Origin: Sulfuricurvum sp. 17-40-25
GTDB taxonomy: Bacteria > Campylobacterota > Campylobacteria > Campylobacterales > Sulfurimonadaceae
Reading direction: 5' to 3'
Length of the DNA: 64,000 bases
Assembly (NCBI GenBank): GCA_002282015.1
Contig: NCIJ01000002.1
Location: 310,001 to 374,000, forward strand
Shown here: one piece after another, positions 8,825-18,255 of the stretch
Layout: every line of letters starts with the position of its first letter
Position numbering within the stretch: the first letter of the stretch is position 1
The notes under the pieces: generated by a model
What the model was told of the DNA's origin: nothing
Seen by the model: only the letters and a program-made list of their open reading frames with translations
Database searches by the model: none
Made by a program: the position numbers and the translations under genes

Positions 8825-9678
8825 TATCCCTCCAAATATTCATGTGCCATATAACTGCTACGCGTATACGGTGAGCTTTTAATATATTTAAAACCCATCT
8901 CCATTCCACGGTTTCGAAGATACTCAAATCGCTTAGGCTCTGCATATTCTACCACGGGTTCGTATTTGCTTGAGGGGGCTAGATACTGCCCGATACTGAG
9001 ATATTTGCAATTAGCATCCAGTAAGTCTTGCATAAGAGCCATCACTTCATCATCGCGTTCACCAAAGCCCAGCATGATGCCACTTTTGGTTGAAACAGCA
9101 GGGTTTAGATCACTAAGCTGTTTCAAGACCCGAAGTGAGCGCTCATAATCTGATCCTTTACGTACATGATACAATCGTGGTACTGTCTCAATGTTATGCC
9201 CTATAATCTCGGCACCGCTGTTTGCAACTCGCTGTAATGCTAACGCATTTTCTTTCATATCGGGTATCAACAACTCTACCGTGATAGTATCATCCATTGA
9301 TTTGATCGCATTGACCGTTTTACAAAAATGTTCAGCTCCCCCATCATTCAAATCATCACGTGTTGAGCTGGTAATCACCACATGACGAAGTCCTAGGTGT
9401 TTAACCGTATTGGCAATATTTTCAGGTTCATAGGGGTTCAATGCCAATGGAACTCCACGGCTAACAGCACAAAAAGTGCAAGCACGCGTACAAATCGTCC
9501 CAAGAATCATAAAGGTCGCCACATTTTGACTAAAACACTCACCGATATTTGGGCACATTGCTTCTTCACAAATCGTATGGACCCTGCGGTCTGCCAGTAG
9601 TGTCTCCATAGGTTTTTGATCTCTAAGACTTATCTTTTTACGCAGCCACTGTGGCTTAGGAACATGTAGATTACCCAT
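8824..9678 (-). CDS. lipA: Lipoyl synthase
   Basis: A 284-residue radical SAM enzyme that inserts two sulfurs into a protein-bound octanoyl group. The auxiliary-cluster cysteines are C-x4-C-x5-C (Cys37, Cys42, Cys48), the SAM cluster is C-x3-C-x2-C (Cys63, Cys67, Cys70 in CTRACTFC), and the C-terminal RSSY motif needed to ligate the auxiliary cluster is present. Overlaps lpdA by 1 nt and the octanoyltransferase gene by 8 nt, so the three are translationally coupled. All catalytic elements are intact. Confidence 0.95.
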   Translation of the reverse strand: MGNLHVPKPQWLRKKISLRDQKPMETLLADRRVHTICEEAMCPNIGECFSQNVATFMILGTICTRACTFCAVSRGVPLALNPYEPENIANTVKHLGLRHVVITSSTRDDLNDGGAEHFCKTVNAIKSMDDTITVELLIPDMKENALALQRVANSGAEIIGHNIETVPRLYHVRKGSDYERSLRVLKQLSDLNPAVSTKSGIMLGFGERDDEVMALMQDLLDANCKYLSIGQYLAPSSKYEPVVEYAEPKRFEYLRNRGMEMGFKYIKSSPYTRSSYMAHEYLEG

Positions 9679-10450
9679 GTAAATTCCACCTTTCTTGAGA
9701 ATATTTTTCGGTAAGCAATTGTTTGGCTTGCTGTTCTTCCGATTCGCTCAACGTATCCAAAACAAGGGTGACCTCAAATGTCTCACAAAATGCTTCTTGC
9801 ACCAAAGCTGAAAGCTCCTCATACGATATAGGAGTTCCAAGCTTCTCTAGCGTTGTCACTTTGTCCCATCCAGCATCGCTTGAAAAAAGGGATGTAAAAA
9901 AACGTTCCTGTATGCGCATAGGGATACTCCCGTGCTGAAATAAGGTGTGACGGGTATGACGCTGTGCATTTCCACCCATCTTTTTGTCCTTGATCACAAT
10001 ATCGTACGCTTCGCGCCCTGAGAGACAAATATCTGAGCGTATTTCATCCAGCTGTGCATCACAGGAAAAATAAGCCTGATGTCCCAGTTTTTTATACAAA
10101 AGAATCAAAAATTCGCACAGATACTGGTAACTCTCTTTGACCCCTATGCCCATCAGACAAGCACGAGGGATGATCATGGTATAGGAGAGATCCCCACCAT
10201 GGACCAAAATACCTCCGCCACTCATTCTACGTACACACGGGATATTTTCGGATTGGATTTTAGGGATATTGAGACTATTGGAAAGAGATGAAAAACGGCC
10301 AAAACTCAGCGCATTTTCCCAGCCATAAAGTCGTAAGATCGGAATGTCCCCCTCTTGAAAACAGCTTAGAAGTGCTTCGTCAATTGCCATATTGGTCTGA
10401 GCAGTTTGAATACCGCTATCAATCAAACGCCACGTTTTATGGATCATCAT
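9671..10450 (-). CDS. LipM-like octanoyl-ACP:protein octanoyltransferase (lipoate ligase family)
   Basis: A 259-residue biotin/lipoate ligase-fold protein (PF03099 type). The start TWRLIDSG, the RRMSGGGILVHGGDLSY segment, KKMGGNAQ and FQHGSI match the family. Cys142 in SDICLSGREAYD sits where the catalytic Cys of Bacillus LipM lies, just before the conserved lysine loop, so I favour an octanoyl-ACP-dependent transferase over an ATP-dependent lipoate ligase. That reading fits the dedicated acyl carrier protein in the divergent operon and the lack of any LipB here. It is first in the operon with lipA and lpdA. Alternative: LplA-type scavenging ligase. Confidence 0.75.
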   Translation of the reverse strand: MMIHKTWRLIDSGIQTAQTNMAIDEALLSCFQEGDIPILRLYGWENALSFGRFSSLSNSLNIPKIQSENIPCVRRMSGGGILVHGGDLSYTMIIPRACLMGIGVKESYQYLCEFLILLYKKLGHQAYFSCDAQLDEIRSDICLSGREAYDIVIKDKKMGGNAQRHTRHTLFQHGSIPMRIQERFFTSLFSSDAGWDKVTTLEKLGTPISYEELSALVQEAFCETFEVTLVLDTLSESEEQQAKQLLTEKYSQERWNLHG

Positions 10451-10569
10451 ACCTCATCCTCTCCAAGATATCATTCTTTTATTAACTAATGTAGACTATA
10501 CTATTTGTGTGATAAATTATGTTTGATTGTACCTAAAAAAACGAAATATCAGCCGAGGAGAATACGATA
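10451..10569. promoter_or_regulatory. Divergent promoter region between lipoate genes and acs-E1-E2 operon
   Basis: The 119-nt space between two divergent operons must hold both promoters. It is AT-rich, with TATACT at about 10496-10501 and other -10-like hexamers on both strands; no convincing -35 or operator palindrome stands out. The plus-strand operon has a GAGGAG ribosome site 9 nt before its ATG. Shared control of the two operons is an inference from this layout. Confidence 0.35.
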
Positions 10570-12321
10570 ATGAAAAAAAATTGGATAGAAAAAGATCTGA
10601 GTTCTTTCACCGTTCAGCCAAATTTGATAAATTATTCCCATGAAAGAGATAACTTTGATTGGAAAGCCGTATCGCAGCAATTTGATGGATTATCCTCAGG
10701 CGGTCTCAACATCGCCCACGAAGCAATCGATCGCCATGCCAATGGTCCTCTTGCCACTAAAACCGCATTATTGTGGCTTGGAAGAAATGGCGAAAGAGCG
10801 TCTTTTACCTTCGCAGATATGAAAAAACAGACTGCAAAGTTTGCCAATGTTCTCACTACGCTTGGACTGCTAAAAGGGGAGAGAGTCTTCACCCTCTCAA
10901 CACGCCTTCCAGAACTTTATATCGCAGCCATTGGTATCCTCAAAAATCGTAATGTCCTGTGTCCTTTGTTCTCACAGTTCGGCCCTGAACCAATATTACA
11001 GCGAATGCAAAGAGGGGATGCAAGCGCTCTACTTACGACCAAAACACTTTATGAGAAAAAAATACGCCCTATACTTGACCAACTACCGGAACTACGTTTT
11101 ATATTATTGATCGATGCCGATAAAGATGAGAGCGAACAAGTCCGCTCTCTCAAAAAACTGATGGACACTGCGTCCGACACCTATGAGATTCTCCCCACTG
11201 ATCCCGAAGACATGTCGATACTTCATTTCACCAGCGGCACAACAGGAATGCCAAAAGGGGTTGTGCATGTTCATAAAGCGGCCTATACCCACTGGACGAG
11301 CGGAAAATATGTACTCGATTTACATCCTAATGACATCTATTGGTGTACCGCTGATCCCGGTTGGGTTACGGGAACTTCTTATGGAATCATCACCCCGTGG
11401 CTGCATGGTGTGACCAATGTCGTCGATGAAGCGGAATTTGATGCTATTCGCTGGTACAGTACGCTTCAAAATGAGAAAGTGAGTGTGTGGTATACCGCAC
11501 CTACTGCAATACGCAGACTCATGCGTATGGATTCTAATCCTACCAAAGAGTATGACCTCTCCCATTTGCGTCTTATCCAAAGCGTCGGTGAACCGCTCAA
11601 TCCTGAAGCAGTAGTCTGGGGTGTGGAAAAACTCAAAATGCCCATTCACGATAACTGGTGGCAAACGGAAACGGGAGGGATAATGATTGCCAATTTTCTC
11701 TCTCAACAAATTCGGCCAGGTTCCATGGGACGACCGCTTCCTGGGATTGAAGCGGGGATCGTTGTACAAAATGATGACGGTACCATCACTGAGATTACCC
11801 AAGCGCATAAAGAAGGAGAATTGGCTCTTCGTCCAGGTTGGCCTTCCATGTTTCGTGCTTATTTGCATAATGATGAAAAATATGACAAAAGTTTTGCCGG
11901 AGGATGGTATCTATCGGGTGATTTGGCCTACAAAGACGAGGATGGCTTTTTCTGGTTTGTGGGACGTGCAGATGATATCATCAAAACCTCAGGGCATATG
12001 GTTGGACCATTTGAAGTCGAGAGTACCCTCATGGAGCATCCATCGGTGGCAGAAGCAGGCGTTATCGGAAAACCTGATGAAATGATCGGACAGATTGTAA
12101 AGGCATTTGTCTCTCTTAAAAGCGGTTTTGAACCTACCGAAGAACTTCGACGTGAACTCATAGGCTTTGGCCGAAAAAAGCTCGGTGCCGCAGTAGCCCC
12201 AAAAGAGATAGAATTTGCCCAGAATCTACCAAAAACACGAAGCGGAAAAATCATGCGCCGTTTACTAAAAGCGCGTGAGATGGGATTACCTGAGGGTGAT
12301 ATCTCTACGTTGGAAGATTAA
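10570..12321 (+). CDS. Acetate/short-chain acyl-CoA synthetase (AMP-forming)
   Basis: A 583-residue adenylate-forming enzyme. Visible are the AMP-binding P-loop [10 protein letters not shown], the WWQTETGG motif typical of acetyl-CoA synthetases, [20 protein letters not shown] and the C-terminal [11 protein letters not shown] carrying the catalytic, acetylation-prone lysine. It is about 70 residues shorter than E. coli Acs, mostly at the N-terminus. It leads the operon encoding E1alpha, E1beta, E2 and ACP. Acs genes also accompany acetoin dehydrogenase operons, where the enzyme activates the acetate left from acetaldehyde. Substrate could be acetate or another short acid. Confidence 0.85.
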   Translation: MKKNWIEKDLSSFTVQPNLINYSHERDNFDWKAVSQQFDGLSSGGLNIAHEAIDRHANGPLATKTALLWLGRNGERASFTFADMKKQTAKFANVLTTLGLLKGERVFTLSTRLPELYIAAIGILKNRNVLCPLFSQFGPEPILQRMQRGDASALLTTKTLYEKKIRPILDQLPELRFILLIDADKDESEQVRSLKKLMDTASDTYEILPTDPEDMSILHFTSGTTGMPKGVVHVHKAAYTHWTSGKYVLDLHPNDIYWCTADPGWVTGTSYGIITPWLHGVTNVVDEAEFDAIRWYSTLQNEKVSVWYTAPTAIRRLMRMDSNPTKEYDLSHLRLIQSVGEPLNPEAVVWGVEKLKMPIHDNWWQTETGGIMIANFLSQQIRPGSMGRPLPGIEAGIVVQNDDGTITEITQAHKEGELALRPGWPSMFRAYLHNDEKYDKSFAGGWYLSGDLAYKDEDGFFWFVGRADDIIKTSGHMVGPFEVESTLMEHPSVAEAGVIGKPDEMIGQIVKAFVSLKSGFEPTEELRRELIGFGRKKLGAAVAPKEIEFAQNLPKTRSGKIMRRLLKAREMGLPEGDISTLED

Positions 12322-12333
12322 AAGGAGATAGTA

Positions 12334-13284
12334 ATGGATTTAGATTTAGCGAACACGTTGTACCGTGAAATGCTGCTCATCCGCCGATTTGAAGAAAAAT
12401 GTGTGGAGATGTACAGCAAAGAAAAAATCCGAGGTTTTTTACATCTTTATATTGGAGAAGAAGCCGTCGCTGTAGGTGTTATGCACGCACTAAACTCTGA
12501 AGATGCTGTTTTTGCCACCTATCGAGAACATGGTCATGCCCTTGCACGAGGAGTGCACCCCAATCCTATCATGGCTGAATTATACGGTAAAGAACAAGGG
12601 TGCTCTCGCGGACGCGGAGGCTCCATGCACCTGTTTGATGCAAAGACCCATTTTTATGGCGGTATTGCTATTGTGACAGGTGGCTTGCCTATGGCCATTG
12701 GGATGGCACTCTCGGATAAGATGATGAAACGTAACAGAGTAACCGTATGTTTCTTCGGAGAAGGTGCGGTTGCAGAGGGAGAGTTTCATGAATCCCTCAA
12801 TCTTGCAGCTTTATGGCATTTACCGATTCTATTCGTATGCGAAAACAACCTCTATGCGATGGGAACAGCTCTTGAGTTCACGCAATCTGAAACAAACATA
12901 TCCCTAAAAGCAGCATCATATCGCATTACCTCAACACAAATAGACGGAATGAATGTTACCCAGGTAGCTGAATCGGCCCAAGAGACTGTTAGACAGATAC
13001 GTGCCGGAAATGGACCAGTATTTCTCGAATGCCTTACCTATCGTTTCCGTGCCCATTCCATGTATGATGCTGAACTGTACCGTCAAAAATCAGAAGTCGA
13101 AGAGTGGAAGCAAAAAGATCCCCTCGTACGTTTACATCAAGATTGGCCTACTATCAACATAGCCCAGCATGAAAAAGAGATCGCTCAGATCATAGATGAC
13201 GCGGTTGAGTTTGCCGAAAATGGCACCCTGGAGTCCGTGGACGATCTTGAAAAATTTATTTACTCTTCGGAGGTAGCACCATGA
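12334..13284 (+). CDS. Thiamine-diphosphate 2-oxoacid/acetoin dehydrogenase E1 alpha
   Basis: A 316-residue E1 alpha subunit. The thiamine diphosphate motif runs from Gly142 ([10 protein letters not shown]) to Asn171-Asn172 (VCENN), and [11 protein letters not shown] matches the conserved E1 alpha loop. Together with E1 beta it decarboxylates a 2-oxo acid, or cleaves acetoin, and transfers the acyl group to lipoyl-E2. Size and split alpha/beta form match both AcoA and PdhA; the neighbouring acyl-CoA synthetase leans towards acetoin, but sequence by eye cannot decide. Preceded by AAAAGGAG 9 nt from the ATG and overlapping the E1 beta start by 4 nt. Confidence 0.88.
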   Translation: MDLDLANTLYREMLLIRRFEEKCVEMYSKEKIRGFLHLYIGEEAVAVGVMHALNSEDAVFATYREHGHALARGVHPNPIMAELYGKEQGCSRGRGGSMHLFDAKTHFYGGIAIVTGGLPMAIGMALSDKMMKRNRVTVCFFGEGAVAEGEFHESLNLAALWHLPILFVCENNLYAMGTALEFTQSETNISLKAASYRITSTQIDGMNVTQVAESAQETVRQIRAGNGPVFLECLTYRFRAHSMYDAELYRQKSEVEEWKQKDPLVRLHQDWPTINIAQHEKEIAQIIDDAVEFAENGTLESVDDLEKFIYSSEVAP

Positions 13285-14264
13285 ATTCTACACTAACGTA
13301 TCGTGAAGCAGTGAGACATGCTATCGTAGAAGCGATGGAAAAAGACCAAACAGTCTTTTTAATGGGAGAAGATGTCGGTCATTACGGCGGTGGTTATGCG
13401 GTCAGCATGGGACTTTTGGAACAATTTGGCTCCGAACGGATCATCGATACACCTCTCTCAGAATCCGCTTTTACCGGTGCCGGAATCGGTGCAGCATTAG
13501 GGGGAATGCGTCCCATCGTAGAGATAATGACCGTGAATTTCAGCCTATTGGCACTGGACCAGATCATGAACAATACTGCAAACTTGCTGCATATGTCAGG
13601 AGGTCAGTTTAATGTTCCGCTGGTCATACGAATGGCTACTGGAGGAGGAAAACAGCTGGGTGCACAGCACTCTCACTCACTGGAGGGATGGTACGCTCAT
13701 ATCCCTGGGCTTAAAATATTGACTCCCTACAGTGTCCAAGATGCCCACGATATGCTAGTACTTGCCCTGGCCGATCCTGATCCTGTATTGATTTTTGAGC
13801 ATGTTCTTTTGTACAATAAAAAAGGGACACTAAACACCGATACTCCTCCTTTAGCCATCGGAAAAGCAAAAATAGAAAGAACAGGCAAAGATATTACCCT
13901 CATTACCTATGGGGTCAATGTTTTAAAGGCACTTGAAGCCGCCCAAATCCTTTCACTAGAAGGTATTGATGTCGAAGTGATCGATTTAAGATCATTACGT
14001 CCGCTGGATGATAAAACCATCATGGCTTCCGTCAGTAAAACCCACCGTGTTCTCATCGTCGATGAGGGATGGAAATCAGGCAGTATCTCTGCTGAGATCA
14101 TGGCACGAATCAATGAGCAAGCTTTTTTCGAACTGGATGCTCCGATGAGAAGAGTCTGTACGGCAGAAGTGCCTATACCCTACGCCAGCCATCTCGAACA
14201 AGCGGCTCTTCCGCAAACTGAGACAATCGTCGCTATGGCACGTACACTAATGGAGGAATCATGA
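13281..14264 (+). CDS. 2-oxoacid/acetoin dehydrogenase E1 beta
   Basis: A 327-residue transketolase-like beta subunit, with [14 protein letters not shown] and [17 protein letters not shown] in the N-terminal half, the [18 protein letters not shown] loop in the middle, and a C-terminal transketolase domain with DLRSLRPLD and VDEGWKSG. Forms the alpha2-beta2 E1 with the previous gene. ATGA overlaps with both neighbouring genes show tight translational coupling. Substrate uncertainty is the same as for the alpha subunit. Confidence 0.9.
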   Translation: MNSTLTYREAVRHAIVEAMEKDQTVFLMGEDVGHYGGGYAVSMGLLEQFGSERIIDTPLSESAFTGAGIGAALGGMRPIVEIMTVNFSLLALDQIMNNTANLLHMSGGQFNVPLVIRMATGGGKQLGAQHSHSLEGWYAHIPGLKILTPYSVQDAHDMLVLALADPDPVLIFEHVLLYNKKGTLNTDTPPLAIGKAKIERTGKDITLITYGVNVLKALEAAQILSLEGIDVEVIDLRSLRPLDDKTIMASVSKTHRVLIVDEGWKSGSISAEIMARINEQAFFELDAPMRRVCTAEVPIPYASHLEQAALPQTETIVAMARTLMEES

Positions 14265-15334
14265 GTGAATTTGTAATGCCCAGTCTGGGCGCAGATATGG
14301 AATCAGCCATTTTAATGGAATGGCTGGTCAAAGTTGGAGACCACGTCACCAAAGGCCAAGTAATTGCCGAAGTTGAAACCAGCAAGGGTGTCATAGAAAT
14401 AGAAGTATTTGAAGAAGGAATCGTTGATAAACTATTGGTAAAAGAAGAGACAGAGTGTGCTGTGGGAACACCACTAGCCATTATCCGAGGCTCTGATGAA
14501 GCAGCTGTGACTCAAGTCATTGAAAAAGCAGAGCGAATCAAGGCCTCTCCTGCAGCTCGTAAAAAGGCAAAAGAGATGGGGGTCGAACTCTCCTCTTTAG
14601 CAGCCTCTGGAAAAGTTCATCTGGCTCAACTAGAAACTTTTGCGAGTAAAGCACCAAAGATAATAGCACCAAATGGTATGCGCCAAGCCATTGCAAAAGC
14701 GATGAGCCGTTCAAATGCCGAAATCCCTCACTACTATCTCTCAACATCGATCAATATGACACCGGCACTTAACTGGCTTGAAGCCTTGAATGCAACACGC
14801 ACCATTGCGCAACGTATTCTCCCTGCTGCTTTATTGATTCGTGCCGTAGTTTTGGCACTCAAAGAAGTACCTGAACTAAACGGTTTTTGGCAAGATGGCG
14901 GCCCACAAATCAGTGAGCAAATCAATCCCGGCATTGCAATCGCACTGCGTAAAGGGGGATTGATCACCCCTGCACTTATCAATACCAATGAGCTTAGTCT
15001 TGATGAGACGATGCACTCACTGGGTGATCTTATCTCCCGTACCCGCGCAGGGAAACTGCGTAATACGGAGATGACACAGCAAACTATTACCATCACCAAT
15101 CTGGGTGATTTAGGAGTAGAGAGTGTTTACGGGGTAATCTACCCTCCGCAAGTCGCTATCGTAGGCCTTGGACGTATTATGGATGCTCCATGGGCACAAG
15201 GCGATTCCCTAAGTGTACGCAAAATAATGCAAGCAACGCTGGCTGGCGATCACCGTGCCACCGATGGACGTACGGGCGCATTATTTTTAGATAAACTCAA
15301 CCAAATTTTACAAGACCCACAGGAGTTACTATGA
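14261..15334 (+). CDS. Dihydrolipoamide acyltransferase (E2)
   Basis: A 357-residue E2 with one lipoyl domain (residues 1-78, lipoyl Lys42 in VETSKGVIE), a peripheral subunit-binding domain (about residues 95-125, [14 protein letters not shown]), and a compact catalytic domain ending with [13 protein letters not shown], the H-x3-D-G active site. It takes the acyl group from E1 and makes acyl-CoA. It is short for the family, mainly through short linkers. The lipoyl lysine is the likely client of the divergent octanoyltransferase and lipoyl synthase. Overlaps E1 beta and the ACP gene by 4 nt each. Confidence 0.92.
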   Translation: MSEFVMPSLGADMESAILMEWLVKVGDHVTKGQVIAEVETSKGVIEIEVFEEGIVDKLLVKEETECAVGTPLAIIRGSDEAAVTQVIEKAERIKASPAARKKAKEMGVELSSLAASGKVHLAQLETFASKAPKIIAPNGMRQAIAKAMSRSNAEIPHYYLSTSINMTPALNWLEALNATRTIAQRILPAALLIRAVVLALKEVPELNGFWQDGGPQISEQINPGIAIALRKGGLITPALINTNELSLDETMHSLGDLISRTRAGKLRNTEMTQQTITITNLGDLGVESVYGVIYPPQVAIVGLGRIMDAPWAQGDSLSVRKIMQATLAGDHRATDGRTGALFLDKLNQILQDPQELL

Positions 15335-15579
15335 CACAAGAACAGATCAGACAAGCCATCATCGACCAAATACTCGAAATTGCTCCGGACATAGAGCAAG
15401 GCGATATCATTCCTGACAAAAACATACAACGCTCTTTGGAAATCGACTCGTTTGATTTTCTGAAGATACTGACTGCTTTAAATGAGATAATCGGAGTAGA
15501 AGTCCCTGAAAAAGACTATGCTAAAGTCGATACTTTGGAGCATATGACCGAATATTTTAGGGAAAAACTGCTGAAATAA
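15331..15579 (+). CDS. Dedicated acyl carrier protein
   Basis: An 82-residue acidic four-helix carrier with a phosphopantetheine attachment site at Ser40 (LEIDSFDFLK, a D-S-F variant of the usual D-S-L). It overlaps the E2 stop by 4 nt, so it is made with the dehydrogenase complex, not with fatty-acid synthase genes. An ACP is not a usual member of 2-oxoacid dehydrogenase operons. It may donate octanoyl groups to the LipM-like enzyme, or carry a substrate for the MEMO and radical SAM proteins downstream; both are inference. Confidence 0.85.
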   Translation: MTQEQIRQAIIDQILEIAPDIEQGDIIPDKNIQRSLEIDSFDFLKILTALNEIIGVEVPEKDYAKVDTLEHMTEYFREKLLK

Positions 15580-15597
15580 TTTTCTTAGGAGGCCGTA

Positions 15598-16413
15598 ATG
15601 AGTTATCGAACGATGAGTGTATCTGGAAGTTTTTACCCCGAAAATTCAGATGAAATTAACAGCATGATCGAACGTTTTAATGCCATCTTAGATTCTCAGC
15701 CGGATATGCTAAAACGTTTTGATTCCCTCACAGGAAATACCATCATTGTTCCTCATGCAGGATGGATTTATTCAGGATTTACGGCCAACATCGCTTTTAG
15801 GATACTTGCAAAAATAAATCCGAAAACAGTTATCGTCATTGGTCCCTCTCACCGTGTCGGTTTTGAGGGAGTAAGTATCGCAGATGCACAATCGTATCAA
15901 ACACCTTTGGGAGATTTGACGATAGACCAAAGTTTTGTCACAGAACTACAGCATCGTTTTTCAATCCCTTATTTACACGAAGCTCATCACGAGCACAGTA
16001 CCGAAGTACAGATGCCGTTTATCAAATACTATCTTCCACATACACAGGTGGTTGAACTCGTGTATGCGTATGCCCAACCTGAGCTTATTGAGCCGATCAT
16101 TACCTATCTAGTATCTTTACAAGATACTGCTGTCGTCATCAGTACCGATTTGAGCCATTACTATACGCTTGATGAGGCCCAACAACTCGATTCGATCTGT
16201 TTGGATGCCATTGAAAAGGAAGATACTGATATGCTCAATAAAGGGTGTGAAGCATGTGGAATGGTAGGAGTGCACGCCATGTTAACGGTAGCAAAGAAAA
16301 AAGGGCTAAAAAGCACCATTTTGGATTATCGTACCAGCGCTGATGCAAGTGGAGACACTTCCCGAGTTGTCGGGTACATGAGTGCGCTATTTCATGCTCA
16401 AGCGCGCACTTAA
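15598..16413 (+). CDS. amrB: MEMO-family protein, AmmeMemoRadiSam system protein B
   Basis: A 271-residue member of the MEMO family, which has a fold related to class III extradiol dioxygenases. Conserved blocks are VPHAGWIYSG, IGPSHRVGFEG, HHEHSTEVQMPF, STDLSHYY and EACGMVGVHAM. His53, His85 and Cys220 appear to match the metal ligands reported for human MEMO1 (His49, His81, Cys244). The reaction of the bacterial protein is unknown. It lies 18 nt after the ACP gene with a GGAGG ribosome site and 14 nt before its radical SAM partner, in the dehydrogenase operon. Confidence 0.9.
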   Translation: MSYRTMSVSGSFYPENSDEINSMIERFNAILDSQPDMLKRFDSLTGNTIIVPHAGWIYSGFTANIAFRILAKINPKTVIVIGPSHRVGFEGVSIADAQSYQTPLGDLTIDQSFVTELQHRFSIPYLHEAHHEHSTEVQMPFIKYYLPHTQVVELVYAYAQPELIEPIITYLVSLQDTAVVISTDLSHYYTLDEAQQLDSICLDAIEKEDTDMLNKGCEACGMVGVHAMLTVAKKKGLKSTILDYRTSADASGDTSRVVGYMSALFHAQART

Positions 16414-16427
16414 AAAAAGGAGTCATC

Positions 16428-17453
16428 ATGTCATCACTAGCATGGTTGTCTACAAGACTTGACGATGGTAGAATCGCATGTGAAGCGTGCAATCAGCATT
16501 GCAAGCTTCATGAGGGCGAGTACGGTATCTGCGGTATTCGCAAAGTCGAAAATGGCGAACTGCTTTTACTGACGTATGGGCTTGCCGCTGCTGTCAATGT
16601 CGATCCTGTCGAAAAAAAACCGATGTTCAATTTTCTACCGGGTTCAAGCGTCTTTTCATTTGGTACCGTAGGGTGTAATTTCTCGTGTAAGTTTTGCCAA
16701 AATGCCGATATTTCCCAATATCCACAAGAGCACGGTCATGAAATAGTCGGCCAACCGCTTTCACCCCAAAAAGCGGTTGAACTCGCTCTGGAGTATGGAT
16801 GCCAAAGCATTGCTTACACCTACAATGAACCCGTCGTCTTTTTTGAATACACCTATGACACCGCCAAACTCGCCCATGAAGCAGGATTGAAAAACATCTA
16901 TATCACCAGCGGCTATGAGACGCACAAAGCGATCGATACCATTGCTCCTTATTTGGATGGGATGAATATCGATATCAAAGGCTTCAGTCAGTCGTTTTAC
17001 AAAGATATCTGCGGCGGATCACTCAAACCGGTACTTGATACGATCGAATATGCTCATAAAAAAGGGATATGGATAGAGACAACTACCCTACTGATACCGG
17101 GATACAACGATTCGGATGAAGAGATCAGAGCCATTGCGCAGTTTCAAGCCGATCTTGACCCAACCATCCCCTGGCACATCAGCGGCTTTCACCCCATGTA
17201 TAAGATGATGGATGTTCGCAGAACTCCACCTGAGACACTTCGTCGTGCATACGATATCGGCAAAGATGTCGGATTGCACTATGTCTATGTCGGAAATATC
17301 GACGATGAAGCCAGAGAGTCTACCTATTGTCCTGGATGCCATACATTGGTAATCGATCGACATGGTCATATCGGGCAATACGTGACCAACCATTTGGTTC
17401 ATAAAAACACTTGCCCCTCATGCGGTTATAAACTCGCAGGGGTATGGAGCTAA
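16428..17453 (+). CDS. amrS: AmmeMemoRadiSam system radical SAM enzyme
   Basis: A 341-residue radical SAM protein of the family that co-occurs with MEMO and AMMECR1 proteins. The cluster motif is C-x3-C-x2-C (Cys83, Cys87, Cys90). Four more cysteines lie near the N-terminus (Cys18, Cys21, Cys25, Cys35), and a zinc-ribbon-like tail has CPGC and CPSC pairs, consistent with extra metal sites. Substrate unknown; some relatives are labelled pyruvate formate-lyase activases by similarity. Last gene of the operon that starts with the acyl-CoA synthetase. The third component, AMMECR1, is absent from this window. Confidence 0.9.
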   Translation: MSSLAWLSTRLDDGRIACEACNQHCKLHEGEYGICGIRKVENGELLLLTYGLAAAVNVDPVEKKPMFNFLPGSSVFSFGTVGCNFSCKFCQNADISQYPQEHGHEIVGQPLSPQKAVELALEYGCQSIAYTYNEPVVFFEYTYDTAKLAHEAGLKNIYITSGYETHKAIDTIAPYLDGMNIDIKGFSQSFYKDICGGSLKPVLDTIEYAHKKGIWIETTTLLIPGYNDSDEEIRAIAQFQADLDPTIPWHISGFHPMYKMMDVRRTPPETLRRAYDIGKDVGLHYVYVGNIDDEARESTYCPGCHTLVIDRHGHIGQYVTNHLVHKNTCPSCGYKLAGVWS

Positions 17454-17530
17454 AGAAGCCAATCACCCCTAAATCAAAAACTTGAAGGTTTACTTGATAA
17501 TATTGTGTATCCTATAGTCAAAGATATACC

Positions 17531-18091
17531 ATGAATTCAAAAATAGATGAAATCTTTGATGCAATCCGTGTTCTCGAAGAGAATCTAAAAAAAGAAATTG
17601 AGCAAGAAGAAGAAAAACTTTCTATCAATCTGCAAGCTGCTCAAAAAAAGTTCAAAGAGGGTTTATTGCACTATCTTTGGCGTACACCGGTTCTGCATTA
17701 TCTTACTGCTCCTATCATCTATGCCGGTATTATTCCTGCCTTTATTTTGGAAGTTTTTTTATTTGTCTATCAAATGATCAATTTCCGTGTTTATAAAATC
17801 GCTCCGGTGCTTCGTAAAGACTATTTTGTATATGACCGTGCAAGTTTGGATTTTCTCAATATTATTGAAAAAATAAACTGCTTTTATTGTTCCTATTTTA
17901 ATGGTTTATTACAATACACGGTGGAAATAGTAGGACGGACAGAACAGTTTTGGTGTCCGATACGGCACGAACGAAAACTTCGTAATCATCATGCCCATTA
18001 TGCAAAATTTATCCCTTACGGGGATGGGGAACGTTACCGTGATGAACTACCAAAACTTCGTGAAGATTTAGTAACTCTTGAACCATTTTAA
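17531..18091 (+). CDS. Unknown membrane protein with N-terminal coiled coil and Cys/His motif
   Basis: I do not recognise this 186-residue protein. Residues 5-45 are highly charged and helical (likely coiled coil), then one or two membrane segments follow (about residues 55-85, YLTAPIIYAGIIPAFILEVFLF). The C-terminal part holds a CFYCSYFNG motif, a further Cys in FWCPIRHERK and an HHAHY cluster, which could bind a metal. Preceded by a TTGATA/TATCCT-like promoter and only a weak ribosome site. Monocistronic between the radical SAM gene and an orphan regulator. Confidence 0.65.
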   Translation: MNSKIDEIFDAIRVLEENLKKEIEQEEEKLSINLQAAQKKFKEGLLHYLWRTPVLHYLTAPIIYAGIIPAFILEVFLFVYQMINFRVYKIAPVLRKDYFVYDRASLDFLNIIEKINCFYCSYFNGLLQYTVEIVGRTEQFWCPIRHERKLRNHHAHYAKFIPYGDGERYRDELPKLREDLVTLEPF

Positions 18092-18255
18092 TGCTTCCAA
18101 TTTGCCATAATTATCTATAAAGCTCTCAATATAATATTAAATATCGATTATCTTCAAGAATAAGATAAAATCTCATATAAATCTAATAACACATTGCTAA
18201 AATCTGTTCAGAAAATAAGTACGAATATTATCATCTCACACAAGAAAGATTGGTT

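Noticed and set aside
9671-10450. ATP-dependent lipoate ligase LplA
   Set aside because: Possible, but the LipM-like Cys context, the linked ACP and the presence of LipA favour an octanoyltransferase; kept as alternative only.
18148-18168. TTATCTT/AAGATAA hairpin upstream of the response regulator
   Set aside because: Seven AT-rich pairs without a T-run; likely by chance in this AT-rich gap.
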